This document shows, in pieces, positions 1 through 7,904 of a DNA stretch of 64,000 bases. The stretch is from an uncultured Flaviramulus sp. (GTDB lineage: Bacteria > Bacteroidota > Bacteroidia > Flavobacteriales > Flavobacteriaceae). Each line of letters begins with the position of its first letter. The stretch's first letter is position 1. The notes under the pieces were generated by a model. It worked only from the letters and a program-made list of their open reading frames with translations, ran no database searches and was not told the origin of the DNA. The translations under genes were made by a program, and so were the position numbers. The DNA is taken from assembly GCA_947495125.1 (NCBI GenBank), contig CANLXL010000003.1, positions 124,001 to 188,000 on the forward strand, read 5' to 3'.

Positions 1-764
1 GGTAGATCTAATAAATTATAAATACTTGGTACTACCATATCGGGATGATATGCAAAGTTGTCGAGGTCGGCAATATCTGTACCACCCGTTAGAACAAGAA
101 CCGATTTATATCCCATTTCCACACCTCCAATAATATCTGTCTCCATTGTATCTCCTACCATAAAAGTGTTTTCGGTACGCACGCCTAATTCCTTTCTTGC
201 TTCCCGAAACATAATAGGGCTTGGTTTTCCCATAGAAAATGCTTTTTTTCCAGTTGCAGTTTCCAACATGGCTACAATGGCACCACAGCCTGGTCTTATG
301 CCATCGGGAATAGGGCAATTGGGATCCAAATTTGTTGCCATTAGTTTAGCTCCTTTCATAATCATTTTAGTTGCTGCCTCTATCATATTCATGTTGAACG
401 AGGTTCCCTCCCCAACAATAACATAATCCGGATCAACGTCATTATTTGCAATATTATTATCGTGTAAGGCGTTCATAAGCCCGGAATCTCCTATAACATA
501 AGCACTTGCATTTGATTTTTGTTTCGAAATAAACCGAGCCGTCGCCGTAGCGCAGGTAAACACATTGAGCTCTTCTACGGCTATTCCCATTTTATTTAAT
601 TTCAACTGAACATCACGCCTTGAGCGCTGTGAATTATTAGTAAGAAATAGAAACGGTATTTTTTTCTCTTGGAGTTTTTTTACAAAAATATCGGCTCCTT
701 TAATTAATTCTTTTCCCTTATATATGACACCATCCATATCCAATAAAAATCCTATTTGTTCCAT
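1..764 (-). CDS. HAD superfamily class IIA phosphatase (NagD/UmpH-like), 3' end outside window
   Basis: Reading from an ATG at 764 toward the window start, about 254 codons are open and the gene leaves the window without a stop. The N-terminus carries the HAD nucleophile motif LLDMDGV (Asp9 and Asp11), then motif II LTNNS (Thr42), the class IIA segment NLDPNCP, GKPSP with its motif III lysine, and the acidic motif VGDTMETD near the end. That order and spacing are those of NagD/UmpH and p-nitrophenylphosphatase-type enzymes, which remove phosphate from nucleotides or small sugar phosphates in the cytoplasm. The true substrate cannot be told from sequence. The gene points away from the scarred region to its right and is probably part of the older chromosome backbone. 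Confidence 0.85.
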   Translation of the reverse strand, partial: MEQIGFLLDMDGVIYKGKELIKGADIFVKKLQEKKIPFLFLTNNSQRSRRDVQLKLNKMGIAVEELNVFTCATATARFISKQKSNASAYVIGDSGLMNALHDNNIANNDVDPDYVIVGEGTSFNMNMIEAATKMIMKGAKLMATNLDPNCPIPDGIRPGCGAIVAMLETATGKKAFSMGKPSPIMFREARKELGVRTENTFMVGDTMETDIIGGVEMGYKSVLVLTGGTDIADLDNFAYHPDMVVPSIYNLLDL

Positions 765-837
765 TTTAATTTTTTTTCAAAAATAGGGTCGGATGTCTCT
801 TTAGAAAACAACAATATTATCATATTTCTAATTAAAA

Positions 838-1063
838 TTACCAGTCAAAAAAATGAAAGAAACTATCAAACAGATCTACTATGGGTTTAGCTTTAAAATT
901 ATCAGTAGTTAGCCCCTCAGTGCTTAAATAAATTGACGTACCGGTTCCAATGATCTTGATTCTAAAGTACCCAAATAATTGGAATTCGATATTCAGAGAT
1001 AAGCAAAAATGAATGCGTGTTTTTTAGGGACTCTTCATTTGGGCCAATACCCGAACCGCAATA
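838..1063 (-). pseudogene. Decayed coding remnant, unidentified
   Basis: Between the HAD gene and the first pyruvate kinase fragment there is no intact gene. On the minus strand one frame from 1063 reads a plausible peptide beginning YCGSGIGPNEES, and after an apparent frameshift a second frame continues with FGYFRIKIIGTGTSIYLS to a TAA at 838-840. The two frames together look like the C-terminal part of a protein broken by one indel, directly abutting the stop of the pyk fragment. I do not recognise the family. The remnant call rests only on protein-like composition, so it is weak. Confidence 0.28.
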
Positions 1064-1571
1064 TCAAATATTACAAGATGTAATTTCGGTAACACGCAAT
1101 GTATTCACCATACCCTTATCTTGAATTGACATAGTCGCTAAACTAATGAGCATATCACTTTCTTCTAAATACCCTTTTTGGCAAGCTATTTTATTAACAT
1201 CTTCAATAGTTTCATCTGTACTTACAAATTTATCACAGTAAAGGGCCTAACACCCCAAAGTAAATTAAGACATGTTAAGATACGTTTGTTTTAGGTAAAT
1301 ACCAGAATGTGACAAGAGGGTCTCCAAGCAGAAATTTGAAAGACCGTATACCCACTATTCGTTAATGTCGAAATGGCTCTGGCATTAATTTCGTTTGCCA
1401 TATTAGCCGCATGATAGCAAATAGATTTTGTGATATAACGATTGGTACGAATATGTGGAGGCAATTTAATTAACGAAAAGTCTTCTACACTTTTTAAGAT
1501 ATCAGACATTTGCTTGATAACTTGCAAAGGATAACTTCCTACAGAGGTTTCTCCGGAAAGCATCACAGCAA
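1064..1571 (-). pseudogene. Pyruvate kinase C-terminal fragment (first copy)
   Basis: This stretch matches the last roughly 170 codons of the intact pyruvate kinase at 7900-9342, in the same orientation. It includes [32 protein letters not shown], and the tail VNTLRVTEITSC ending in TGA at 1064-1066. The match stops abruptly at about 1571, inside the segment that encodes ADAVMLSG in the intact gene. Small indels break the frame after SCHILVFT. It lacks the whole N-terminal barrel and cannot make an enzyme. Compared with intact pyk it lacks 9 bases (codons near VPQ before LPPHIRTN), a state shared with the fragment at 5268-5780, so the two fragments come from one earlier duplicate. Confidence 0.9.
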
Positions 1572-1688
1572 TACCTCCACATTAGAATCTAATATAAACT
1601 ATTTCCGTTTTTAAGGGTCTAATTAAAATAGTGTTGTTTTTTAATCCGTATTTTCTAAAAATACATTAAGCCCTTTTTTAATTAAACT

Positions 1689-2255
1689 TTGACAGACGAA
1701 GCTGCTTTTGTAAAAGAATTGATTAGTTACGAGGGTAAAGACAAGGCATTTTCAAAATTGCTAGATCTTTACCAAGAACGACTGTATTGGCATATCCGTA
1801 AATTAGTAATTACTCATGAAAATGCAGATGATGTACTTCAAAACACCTTTTTAAGAATTTACAAAAGCTTACCTAATTTTAAGCAACAAAGCTCCCTTCA
1901 TACTTGGATGTATAGAATCGCCTATAATGAATCGATTAGATTTTTAGAGAAAAATAATAAAAGACCTACTGTTTCTATTAACGACGGTAACAACACCTAT
2001 ATAAATAATCTGGTAAGTGATGCCTTTTTTGACAGTAAGGAGGCTCAATTAAAATTACAACAGATTTTATCTGAACTTCCGGAAAGGGAAAAGCAAATAT
2101 TTCAAATGAAATACTTTGACGATTTAACTTTTCGGGACATAGAAGACATTATAAATATAAAAGAAAGCACCATAAAGTCTTCTTATTACAATACAGTCAA
2201 GCATATTGAAAAAAATATGCTGTCTGTTCAACTTTTATCAAAAACTCAGGTCTAA
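1689..2255 (+). CDS. ECF-family RNA polymerase sigma factor
   Basis: A 188-residue sigma-70 family protein of the extracytoplasmic-function type. Region 2 spans about residues 22-95, with the motif ENADDVLQNTFLRIYKS and the following HTWMYRIAYNES. Region 4 spans about 125-178 (LPEREKQIFQMKYFDDLTF followed by a helix-turn-helix), and regions 1 and 3 are missing, as is usual for ECF factors. The start is a TTG at 1689 because a TAA stands two codons upstream in frame and no ATG is available. It opens a five-gene set in one direction in which the next gene encodes a single-span membrane protein, the usual place of an anti-sigma factor. It probably redirects transcription toward envelope genes after an outer-surface signal. 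Confidence 0.9.
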   Translation: MTDEAAFVKELISYEGKDKAFSKLLDLYQERLYWHIRKLVITHENADDVLQNTFLRIYKSLPNFKQQSSLHTWMYRIAYNESIRFLEKNNKRPTVSINDGNNTYINNLVSDAFFDSKEAQLKLQQILSELPEREKQIFQMKYFDDLTFRDIEDIINIKESTIKSSYYNTVKHIEKNMLSVQLLSKTQV

Positions 2256-2264
2256 GTAAACAAC

Positions 2265-2732
2265 ATGGATACAAAAAGCAATAATATAACATCCAAAAAG
2301 CAAGCAAATCACCGGAAATTGCAAGATAAAAACATGCAAAAATTGCATGTTGAGACATTAGGATTAGACATCCCGAAAAATTACTTTTCTAAATCTAGGC
2401 AAGACATATTGTCTAAAGTTTCGGGTAAAGTAGAACATAAGAAATCTGTTTTCTTTTTAAAAAAACCTCTTGCTTGGTATGCAGCAGCATCCGTTATGTT
2501 ATTAATGACTCTGACATTCATTAAATCCAATAATAGTTTACAAATGGATGACATTCATACCATTGTTTCAGATACGATCAACTCGTTAGATGAAAATAAA
2601 TTCGAGAATCAGATTGCTGAATTTACTGAAAATGATATCCTAATTACTTCTCTTTTTATAGAAGAAAATAAAATTGATGAGTTTATAGATAATTATGTTT
2701 TAGATGAAGCTTTAATAGATGACGCTTTATAA
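2265..2732 (+). CDS. Single-span membrane protein, putative anti-sigma partner
   Basis: A 155-residue protein starting 9 bases after the sigma-factor stop. Residues 1-65 are basic and hydrophilic, a transmembrane helix lies at about 68-88 (LAWYAAASVMLLMTLTFI), and the C-terminal 65 residues are acidic (ENDILITSLFIEENKIDEF). The topology of a cytoplasmic N-terminus, one helix and a periplasmic tail, and the position directly behind an ECF sigma gene, fit an anti-sigma factor. No zinc-binding anti-sigma motif (HxxxCxxC) is visible, so the role is inferred from layout only. Similar small acidic proteins follow ECF genes in other flavobacteria. Confidence 0.7.
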   Translation: MDTKSNNITSKKQANHRKLQDKNMQKLHVETLGLDIPKNYFSKSRQDILSKVSGKVEHKKSVFFLKKPLAWYAAASVMLLMTLTFIKSNNSLQMDDIHTIVSDTINSLDENKFENQIAEFTENDILITSLFIEENKIDEFIDNYVLDEALIDDAL

Positions 2733-2754
2733 TATTAATTTTAAACCTTTTGTT

Positions 2755-3651
2755 ATGAAAAAGAACAAATTTATGGTAGCTATGGCTACAGCAGCACTTA
2801 CTTTATTTTTTATATCCTGTAATGATAATGAACCTGTAAACGACGATTCGTTGGTGGCTAGTAGTTCATCGGAAATAGTAGCTCTAGATGCATCGGTTGA
2901 AGCGGTTGAAAGCGTAGCAGACGCTTATAGTATATATGCTATGGGCTCCTTGGAATTTGAATCAACTGATGTTTCTAGCGAATCAAGTTCAGCAAAAACT
3001 AGTCCCGGAAAACGCTGTAAAGATCGCTCTGGTTTTTTTCCTGATTGTACTGAATTTGCTGAGGAAACTGTAGATGAAACGACTACCACTACGATATCAT
3101 TCCCAGAAGATTGTGTAGACAGAAATGGTGATGTTATTTCCGGTACTATTACTATAGTAAAATCTATTTCAGACACCGATAAAACACGTACAGTTACGTT
3201 TAATGATTTTACCGTAAATGGACACGTCATAAACGGCACAAAAACCCACGAGTACACCGCAACAAACGGAGATGGTTATCCACAAATGAGTGGCTCTATT
3301 GATATATCTGTAGAAACGGATGATGGTACGGTTACGAAAGTAGGGACGCGTTTAGTGGTCATTACTAGTGGAGGAGATACCGATACTCATAGCGATGACG
3401 AAAAAACCATCACAGGGTCGCATACATTTACAGATGCCGAAGGGAACACAAAAGTAGTTGAAATAACAACGCCATTAGTTAAACCAGCAGCATGTAAGTA
3501 TATTGCACAAGGTATTAAAACCTACACTGAAAATGGAGAAACATCTAGTTTAGATTATGGTGATGGCACTTGCGACAATATTGCTACCTTAACGGAAGCG
3601 GATGGCACAGTTACTGAAATAGAATTGAAAAGGAAAAGAAGAAAGCACTAA
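2755..3651 (+). CDS. Secreted lipoprotein of the ECF module, unknown function
   Basis: A 298-residue lipoprotein. I start it at the ATG at 2755, not at an in-frame ATG 36 bases upstream inside the preceding gene, because the former gives a proper signal peptide (MKKNKFMVAMATAALTLFF) with a lipobox ending at Cys22. The mature protein is rich in Ser, Thr, Asp and Glu, contains four further cysteines, and has beta-strand-like repeats such as SGTITIVKS and SGSIDISVETDDG. No catalytic motif is visible. It follows the putative anti-sigma gene by 22 bases and is probably co-transcribed; it may be the surface or periplasmic component sensed or protected by the system. Confidence 0.75.
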   Translation: MKKNKFMVAMATAALTLFFISCNDNEPVNDDSLVASSSSEIVALDASVEAVESVADAYSIYAMGSLEFESTDVSSESSSAKTSPGKRCKDRSGFFPDCTEFAEETVDETTTTTISFPEDCVDRNGDVISGTITIVKSISDTDKTRTVTFNDFTVNGHVINGTKTHEYTATNGDGYPQMSGSIDISVETDDGTVTKVGTRLVVITSGGDTDTHSDDEKTITGSHTFTDAEGNTKVVEITTPLVKPAACKYIAQGIKTYTENGETSSLDYGDGTCDNIATLTEADGTVTEIELKRKRRKH

Positions 3652-3713
3652 GCTTTCTTTCCAACACGTTGTTAATAAGACACTCTGTTTCATTAGAAAC
3701 AAAAATTTAAGAC

Positions 3714-4166
3714 ATGAAATTTGTAAAAAAAATTAAATTACTAATGCTTGGTACATTTATATGCATCACGAGTTTAGGAGCTCAAGAAAGTTTCGATAAA
3801 AATAACTTGACAAAAGAGCAACAAAAACTTATGCAGGAGCAAAGTGACTTAATTAAAGCAAATAGAGCTGCCTTTAAGGCTAGCCTTACTGTCGAACAAT
3901 TAGCGATTTTAGAAAATACGGCGCTTTCAAAAGAGCAAAGGCGCGATGCATTGATATCATCATTTACTAAAGCCCAAAAAAGTCTGCTTAAAGAAAATAA
4001 GACTAAAGTAAGTAAGCTTAAAGAACGATTTAAGGCGACATTTACACTTGAGCAAAGGCAACAATTACGTACCCGGTCAAGAACTAGAAGTGGTGAAGAT
4101 AGGAACGAGTTACGGGAGTCTGTTAAAGATGATAGAAAGAAAAAGAGGCATGGAAATGGTGGTTGA
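3714..4166 (+). CDS. Small Spy/CpxP-like periplasmic helical protein
   Basis: A 150-residue protein with a signal peptide (residues 1-22, cleavage near SLGAQ) and an all-helical, highly charged mature part. It holds three copies of an L-T-x-E-Q type motif: LTKEQQKLM, LTVEQLAIL and FTLEQRQQL. Such LTxxQ motifs mark Spy/CpxP-type periplasmic chaperones and many small flavobacterial stress proteins. The tail is basic (KDDRKKKRHGNGG). In this module an ECF factor plus a Spy-like protein suggests an envelope-stress circuit. It follows the lipoprotein gene by 62 bases and a strong hairpin follows it. Confidence 0.72.
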   Translation: MKFVKKIKLLMLGTFICITSLGAQESFDKNNLTKEQQKLMQEQSDLIKANRAAFKASLTVEQLAILENTALSKEQRRDALISSFTKAQKSLLKENKTKVSKLKERFKATFTLEQRQQLRTRSRTRSGEDRNELRESVKDDRKKKRHGNGG

Positions 4167-4194
4167 TTAATGGCATTTACTCCAAGCTAAAAGA

Positions 4195-4229
4195 GAAAAG
4201 TGGTTGAGTTTTTTATTCAACCACTTTTC
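4195..4229 (+). terminator. Hairpin after the Spy-like gene
   Basis: A 13-bp perfect stem, GAAAAGTGGTTGA paired with TCAACCACTTTTC, with a 9-base T-rich loop, lies 28 bases after the stop at 4166. The downstream T-tract is poor (CGTGTTTATATTTT), so termination may be partial. It separates the first four genes of the ECF module from the outer-membrane protein gene at 4377. Confidence 0.5.
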
Positions 4230-4376
4230 CGTGTTTATATTTTACTAGTATAAGATTCGTTTTTTAAGTACGCTCGCAAATTTTAACAATAAAAGACATC
4301 TAAATATAAAAGGCTTGACAAAGCGGTATGAGCCTAACTAAATTTTTGATATCTAAAAAAACATAAGTATAAACCA

Positions 4377-5252
4377 ATGCAAAAAGTCTTTTTGACATTT
4401 TTAATGTTTTTGGGTGGCCTAATCACATACGCGCAAGAAAAATCACCTCCTGATAAGGAAAAAGAAGTTGATGAGATTATAGATAGCTTATTGGAAGAAG
4501 ATATTTTGAATGAATTAGTGCAAAACACAAATAATTTTAAATTTTTATATGTCTCAGTAGATTATAACAGCGAGACCTATTTTTCTGGAAGGGATATAGG
4601 TGTCGATCAATACAACATAAGACCCCAAATTACTTTTATGCATTCCAATGGATTTATGCTTAGTTTATCTGGAATATATTACAATGAATTCGTTCCCAAA
4701 TGGGATCACACCGCTGCCACTATAGGATATAATAAGAACCTAGGTGAAAAGAAATTATTTAGGCTCTACGCAACCGGGTCAAAATATTTTTATTCTGAAG
4801 GGGTAGATAACCCTTTTCACTATACTTTAACTTTTGGTGCTGGTATAAAAAACAAACACCGTACTATTGGCACACAACTTTCCGGGACATATTTATTTGG
4901 AAATGACCAATCGTTTCAAATGACATCCACAAGTTATGCGTCTTTTAAATTGCTTAAAACAAAAAAAAGCAGTCTAAAATTAAGACCCGAACTAAGCATT
5001 ATTGCCGGGCAGCAAACCTTTGAGTTAGCACAAGCAACTATTGTAGACGGTTTGCTTATTACAAATTATTTGGAAAATGATGTTTTCGATTTAATTAATA
5101 CGCAAATTAATTTGCCGTTAGAGTTTAGCACAGGTTTTTTTGACTTTGAACTTGGGTATACTATAAATTTACCTTCGGCTATAGGTACCGAGACAAATTT
5201 GAGAACAACAAGTTTTTTTAACTTGTCTGTTGCTTATTTAATTGATTTGTAA
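4377..5252 (+). CDS. Predicted outer-membrane beta-barrel protein
   Basis: A 291-residue protein with a signal peptide (residues 1-20, ending TYAQ). A short acidic helix ([21 protein letters not shown]) is followed by about 240 residues of alternating polar and aromatic strands, for example [31 protein letters not shown] and [11 protein letters not shown]. The pattern indicates a porin-like barrel of about 10-12 strands; no family is certain. Its stop at 5252 lies only about 15 bases from the second pyruvate kinase fragment, so the module ends exactly at a recombination scar. It is probably the last member of the ECF sigma module, expressed separately or by readthrough. Confidence 0.68.
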   Translation: MQKVFLTFLMFLGGLITYAQEKSPPDKEKEVDEIIDSLLEEDILNELVQNTNNFKFLYVSVDYNSETYFSGRDIGVDQYNIRPQITFMHSNGFMLSLSGIYYNEFVPKWDHTAATIGYNKNLGEKKLFRLYATGSKYFYSEGVDNPFHYTLTFGAGIKNKHRTIGTQLSGTYLFGNDQSFQMTSTSYASFKLLKTKKSSLKLRPELSIIAGQQTFELAQATIVDGLLITNYLENDVFDLINTQINLPLEFSTGFFDFELGYTINLPSAIGTETNLRTTSFFNLSVAYLIDL

Positions 5253-5267
5253 TTTTTAAATGGTTCA

Positions 5268-5780
5268 TGATAGTCTTCGATACTTACAAACTTACCATAG
5301 TAAAAGGCCTTAACTCCCCAAAGTAAATTAAGACGTGTTAATATGCGTTTGTTTGAGGTAGATACTAGAATGTGACGAGGGTCTCCAAGCAGAATTTGAA
5401 AGACCGTATACCCACTATTCGTTAATGTCGAAATGGCTCTGGTATTAATTTCGTTTGCCATATTAGCCGTATGATAACAAATAGATTTTGTGATATAACG
5501 ATTGGTACGAATATGTGGAGGCAATTTAATTAACGAAAAGTCTTCTACACTTTTTAAGATATCAGACATTTGCTTGATAATCAAAGGATAACTTCCTACA
5601 GAGGTTTCTCCGGAAAGCATCACAGCATCGGCGCCATTCATAACCGAATTAGCAACATCATTAACTTCAGCTCTCGTTGGTGTTAAACTGGAAATCATGG
5701 TTTCCATCATTTGGGAGGCAATAATTACCGGTATTCTTGCCTTCTTTGCTCTTAAAACCAATTGTTTTTGAATAAGCGGT
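5268..5780 (-). pseudogene. Pyruvate kinase internal fragment (second copy)
   Basis: This region matches intact pyk from roughly 8043 to 8560, same orientation. It covers the segment from [20 protein letters not shown] through [28 protein letters not shown] and [14 protein letters not shown] to WGVKAFYY. It lacks both the N-terminal domain and the last 45 or so codons. Relative to intact pyk it has a 5-base net loss near QVIRQMSD and a 1-base loss in the ISAWRP region, so no long product is meaningful even though one frame stays open for about 190 codons. Its left edge begins just after the outer-membrane protein gene. Its right edge (AATAAGCGGT) passes directly into dinB sequence on the other strand. 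Confidence 0.9.
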
Positions 5781-5990
5781 AAAACCATAACAATTAAGAA
5801 ATATAGTGATTTCACATTGCAAACAAGAAGCAAAACACTACCGTATTATTTAAGTGATAAGAGTATAATACTAGAGTCTGCTAAAGCTTTGCTATATCAA
5901 GAAAAGTTGAGCAATTCTGTACGACTATTGAGCATTTCTTTGTCAAATCTTAATACGGAAACCAAGAAAAAATCGAAAGAAAAACAGTAA
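5778..5990 (+). pseudogene. DNA polymerase IV (DinB) C-terminal fragment
   Basis: On the plus strand an open frame of 70 codons without a start ends in TAA at 5988-5990. It reads [20 protein letters not shown] and later LLYQEKLSNSVRLLSISLSN with a lysine-rich tail. These are hallmarks of the little-finger domain of Y-family polymerase IV in flavobacteria (YxDFTxxTRSKTL and VRLLGxSLSNL). Everything upstream, including the whole catalytic palm, is missing and is replaced at the junction near 5780 by the pyk fragment. It is a truncated leftover of a dinB gene brought here or cut by the same rearrangement. Assignment is by recalled family motifs; a protein search would settle it. Confidence 0.75.
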
Positions 5991-6142
5991 GCGTGCAACT
6001 GAAAATTTGAGTTTTAATGTGTTTTTGCTTCAGAATGAGACTCATAACAATTAGGTTAAATTTGATTATAACAAAAAAAAACCATAAGTTTAAGTGATTA
6101 TTATTGTTTTGTGTATCAATCTTTACTATTGTTTTTATCTAA

Positions 6143-7759
6143 ATGACGTTTATAAAATCAATTAGTCTTCTTTATCCTCCCTATTTGCTAGTTTTAGTCT
6201 TGTCACCTATACTTGTAGGTTTCTATATTGACTACGAATTGTCCGATAATTTTTCCTTATTAGCTAATCTCATGTGGATGTTGGGGTTTACAATTCCATT
6301 TGCTATTTTTCGAAAGAAATGGATTTATAGCCTGGCCTTATGGACCTATTTTTTAATCGGTTTAGTTGAGATTGGGCACTGGATATTAATGGAAGGTCCT
6401 ATTACGATCATAAGTCTTCTTATAGTTTCAAATACGAATTATGAAGAAGCTGCTTCATTTCTAGAATTGAAATCAACTTGGGGGTTAATTATGTTGATAA
6501 TATATACCGCAATATTTATTCTTGCATTAAGGGCGCCGTCACCAACGCCTAAAAAGCTTAAAAACAAATTAATTCACATTGGTATTGTCGTGCTTATTTT
6601 TGGCTTAGTTTCTTTTAGCTTAAAAGACTCAATACCCAAGTATCGATTTCTTCCTCAAGCAATCAAGATTTCTTATGCTTACATGTTCGATTTAAGCAAT
6701 TATAAAAAAGCAGGTAAAGAGAATAAATTGAAAATAGTAGATGCAACATTTCCTCAAGACCAAGATCAACAACATACTTTTGTGTTAATTTTAGGAGAAT
6801 CTTGTAGTAGAAATCATATGTCATTATATGAAGCAAAAGTAAATACCAACCCTAAGCTTAGCAGCAGAAACGATCTTATTAAATACTCTGATGCTATTTC
6901 GGGATACAATTACACATTCCAAAGTGTCACGGCTATGTTATCTCAATCAAACTTGGAAAATGAAATTGGCATTGCTAAAAGCGTAGATATACTGGACGTT
7001 TTTCATTCTGCGGGATTTAAAATATTTTGGATTTCAAATCAGTCTCCAATTGGAGTTGTTGATAACGTTATAAGTGGTATTGCACGAAAATCTGATTATT
7101 CAAAGTTCGTTAATACTAATGGTAATTCTACACCAGAATCATTTTTTGCCAGAGCGTATGACGAAGATTTATTCGAACCTTTTGAATCGGTTTTAAAAAG
7201 TGATGATGGAAAGAATAAGTTTATTGTATTGCATTTAATGGGTAATCATTATACTTATAATAAAAGATACCCTCCTAGTTTTGATCATTTCAAAGGTGAA
7301 AATTCTAAAAAAGAAAGGATGATTGCTGAATACCGTAATTCTATCCTTTACAATGATTATGTTGTTGAAAGAATTCTGACCATTTTAGATAAATATACCC
7401 AATCAGAAAAAGGTGATGTCTCTTCCGCAATTTATGTATCAGATCATGGAGAAAATGTATATGACGAAATGAATAGGTTAGGACATGACTTTTCGAATGA
7501 AATGCCTAAGGTTCTAGTCGAAATTCCATTTTTTGTATGGTTATCCCCTGAATACCTGAAAAACAATAAGGACAAGGTAGCTACGATATTAGCGAATAAA
7601 GATAAACCCTATGTGACTGACGATTTGTTCCATTCCATGATTGACCTTAGCAATATAAAAAGCCCCTTGCTCGAGGTATCCAGAAGTGTATTCAATAAGG
7701 ATTTTAATGCTAACCGTAAACGCATATTAGTAGATGGTAAAGATTATGATAAAAAATAA
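6143..7759 (+). CDS. Phosphoethanolamine transferase-like membrane sulfatase-fold enzyme (EptA/CptA type)
   Basis: A 538-residue protein with about five transmembrane helices in residues 8-160 and a periplasmic alkaline-phosphatase-fold domain from about 205 onward. The metal and nucleophile signatures of the EptA family are present: LILGESCSRNHMSLY (Glu219), a threonine nucleophile candidate at Thr258 in SGYNYTFQSV, VLHLMGNH, and the late metal site YVSDHGEN with GHDF. EptA-type enzymes move phosphoethanolamine from phosphatidylethanolamine onto lipid A or core sugars, which changes surface charge. Length is typical for the family. It stands alone between the dinB remnant and pyk, read toward pyk, and has no partner gene, so it looks like cargo of this accessory stretch. 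Confidence 0.82.
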   Translation: MTFIKSISLLYPPYLLVLVLSPILVGFYIDYELSDNFSLLANLMWMLGFTIPFAIFRKKWIYSLALWTYFLIGLVEIGHWILMEGPITIISLLIVSNTNYEEAASFLELKSTWGLIMLIIYTAIFILALRAPSPTPKKLKNKLIHIGIVVLIFGLVSFSLKDSIPKYRFLPQAIKISYAYMFDLSNYKKAGKENKLKIVDATFPQDQDQQHTFVLILGESCSRNHMSLYEAKVNTNPKLSSRNDLIKYSDAISGYNYTFQSVTAMLSQSNLENEIGIAKSVDILDVFHSAGFKIFWISNQSPIGVVDNVISGIARKSDYSKFVNTNGNSTPESFFARAYDEDLFEPFESVLKSDDGKNKFIVLHLMGNHYTYNKRYPPSFDHFKGENSKKERMIAEYRNSILYNDYVVERILTILDKYTQSEKGDVSSAIYVSDHGENVYDEMNRLGHDFSNEMPKVLVEIPFFVWLSPEYLKNNKDKVATILANKDKPYVTDDLFHSMIDLSNIKSPLLEVSRSVFNKDFNANRKRILVDGKDYDKK

Positions 7760-7904
7760 TTTATTCATATTAAACAATTGATATTCCGAACATTAAAATA
7801 TTTATTTCAAATAATCTCAGAAGAAAACCAGGTACAAGTAGGACATCGTGAAAGCCCGACTTTAGTTTTCCCTGAAAAGGTGAATGCCTTGAAAAAGAAT
7901 TAAA
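7760..7904 (+). pseudogene. Possible short coding remnant between transferase gene and pyk
   Basis: Directly after and in frame with the stop of the transferase gene, 47 codons remain open to a TAA at 7902-7904, which overlaps the end of pyk. The peptide looks protein-like in its second half (ISEENQVQVGHRESPTLVF, then PEKVNALKKN) but has no start codon of its own. It could be the C-terminus of a lost gene that once converged on pyk, or chance. I do not recognise the family. Confidence 0.22.

Noticed and set aside
1291-1566. A 91-codon minus-strand gene
   Set aside because: Part of the first pyk fragment; it begins at an internal methionine and ends by frameshift.
5234-5833. A 199-codon minus-strand gene
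   Set aside because: It is the second pyk fragment read through indels, with a start in dinB antisense sequence; it lacks the enzyme's N- and C-terminal parts.
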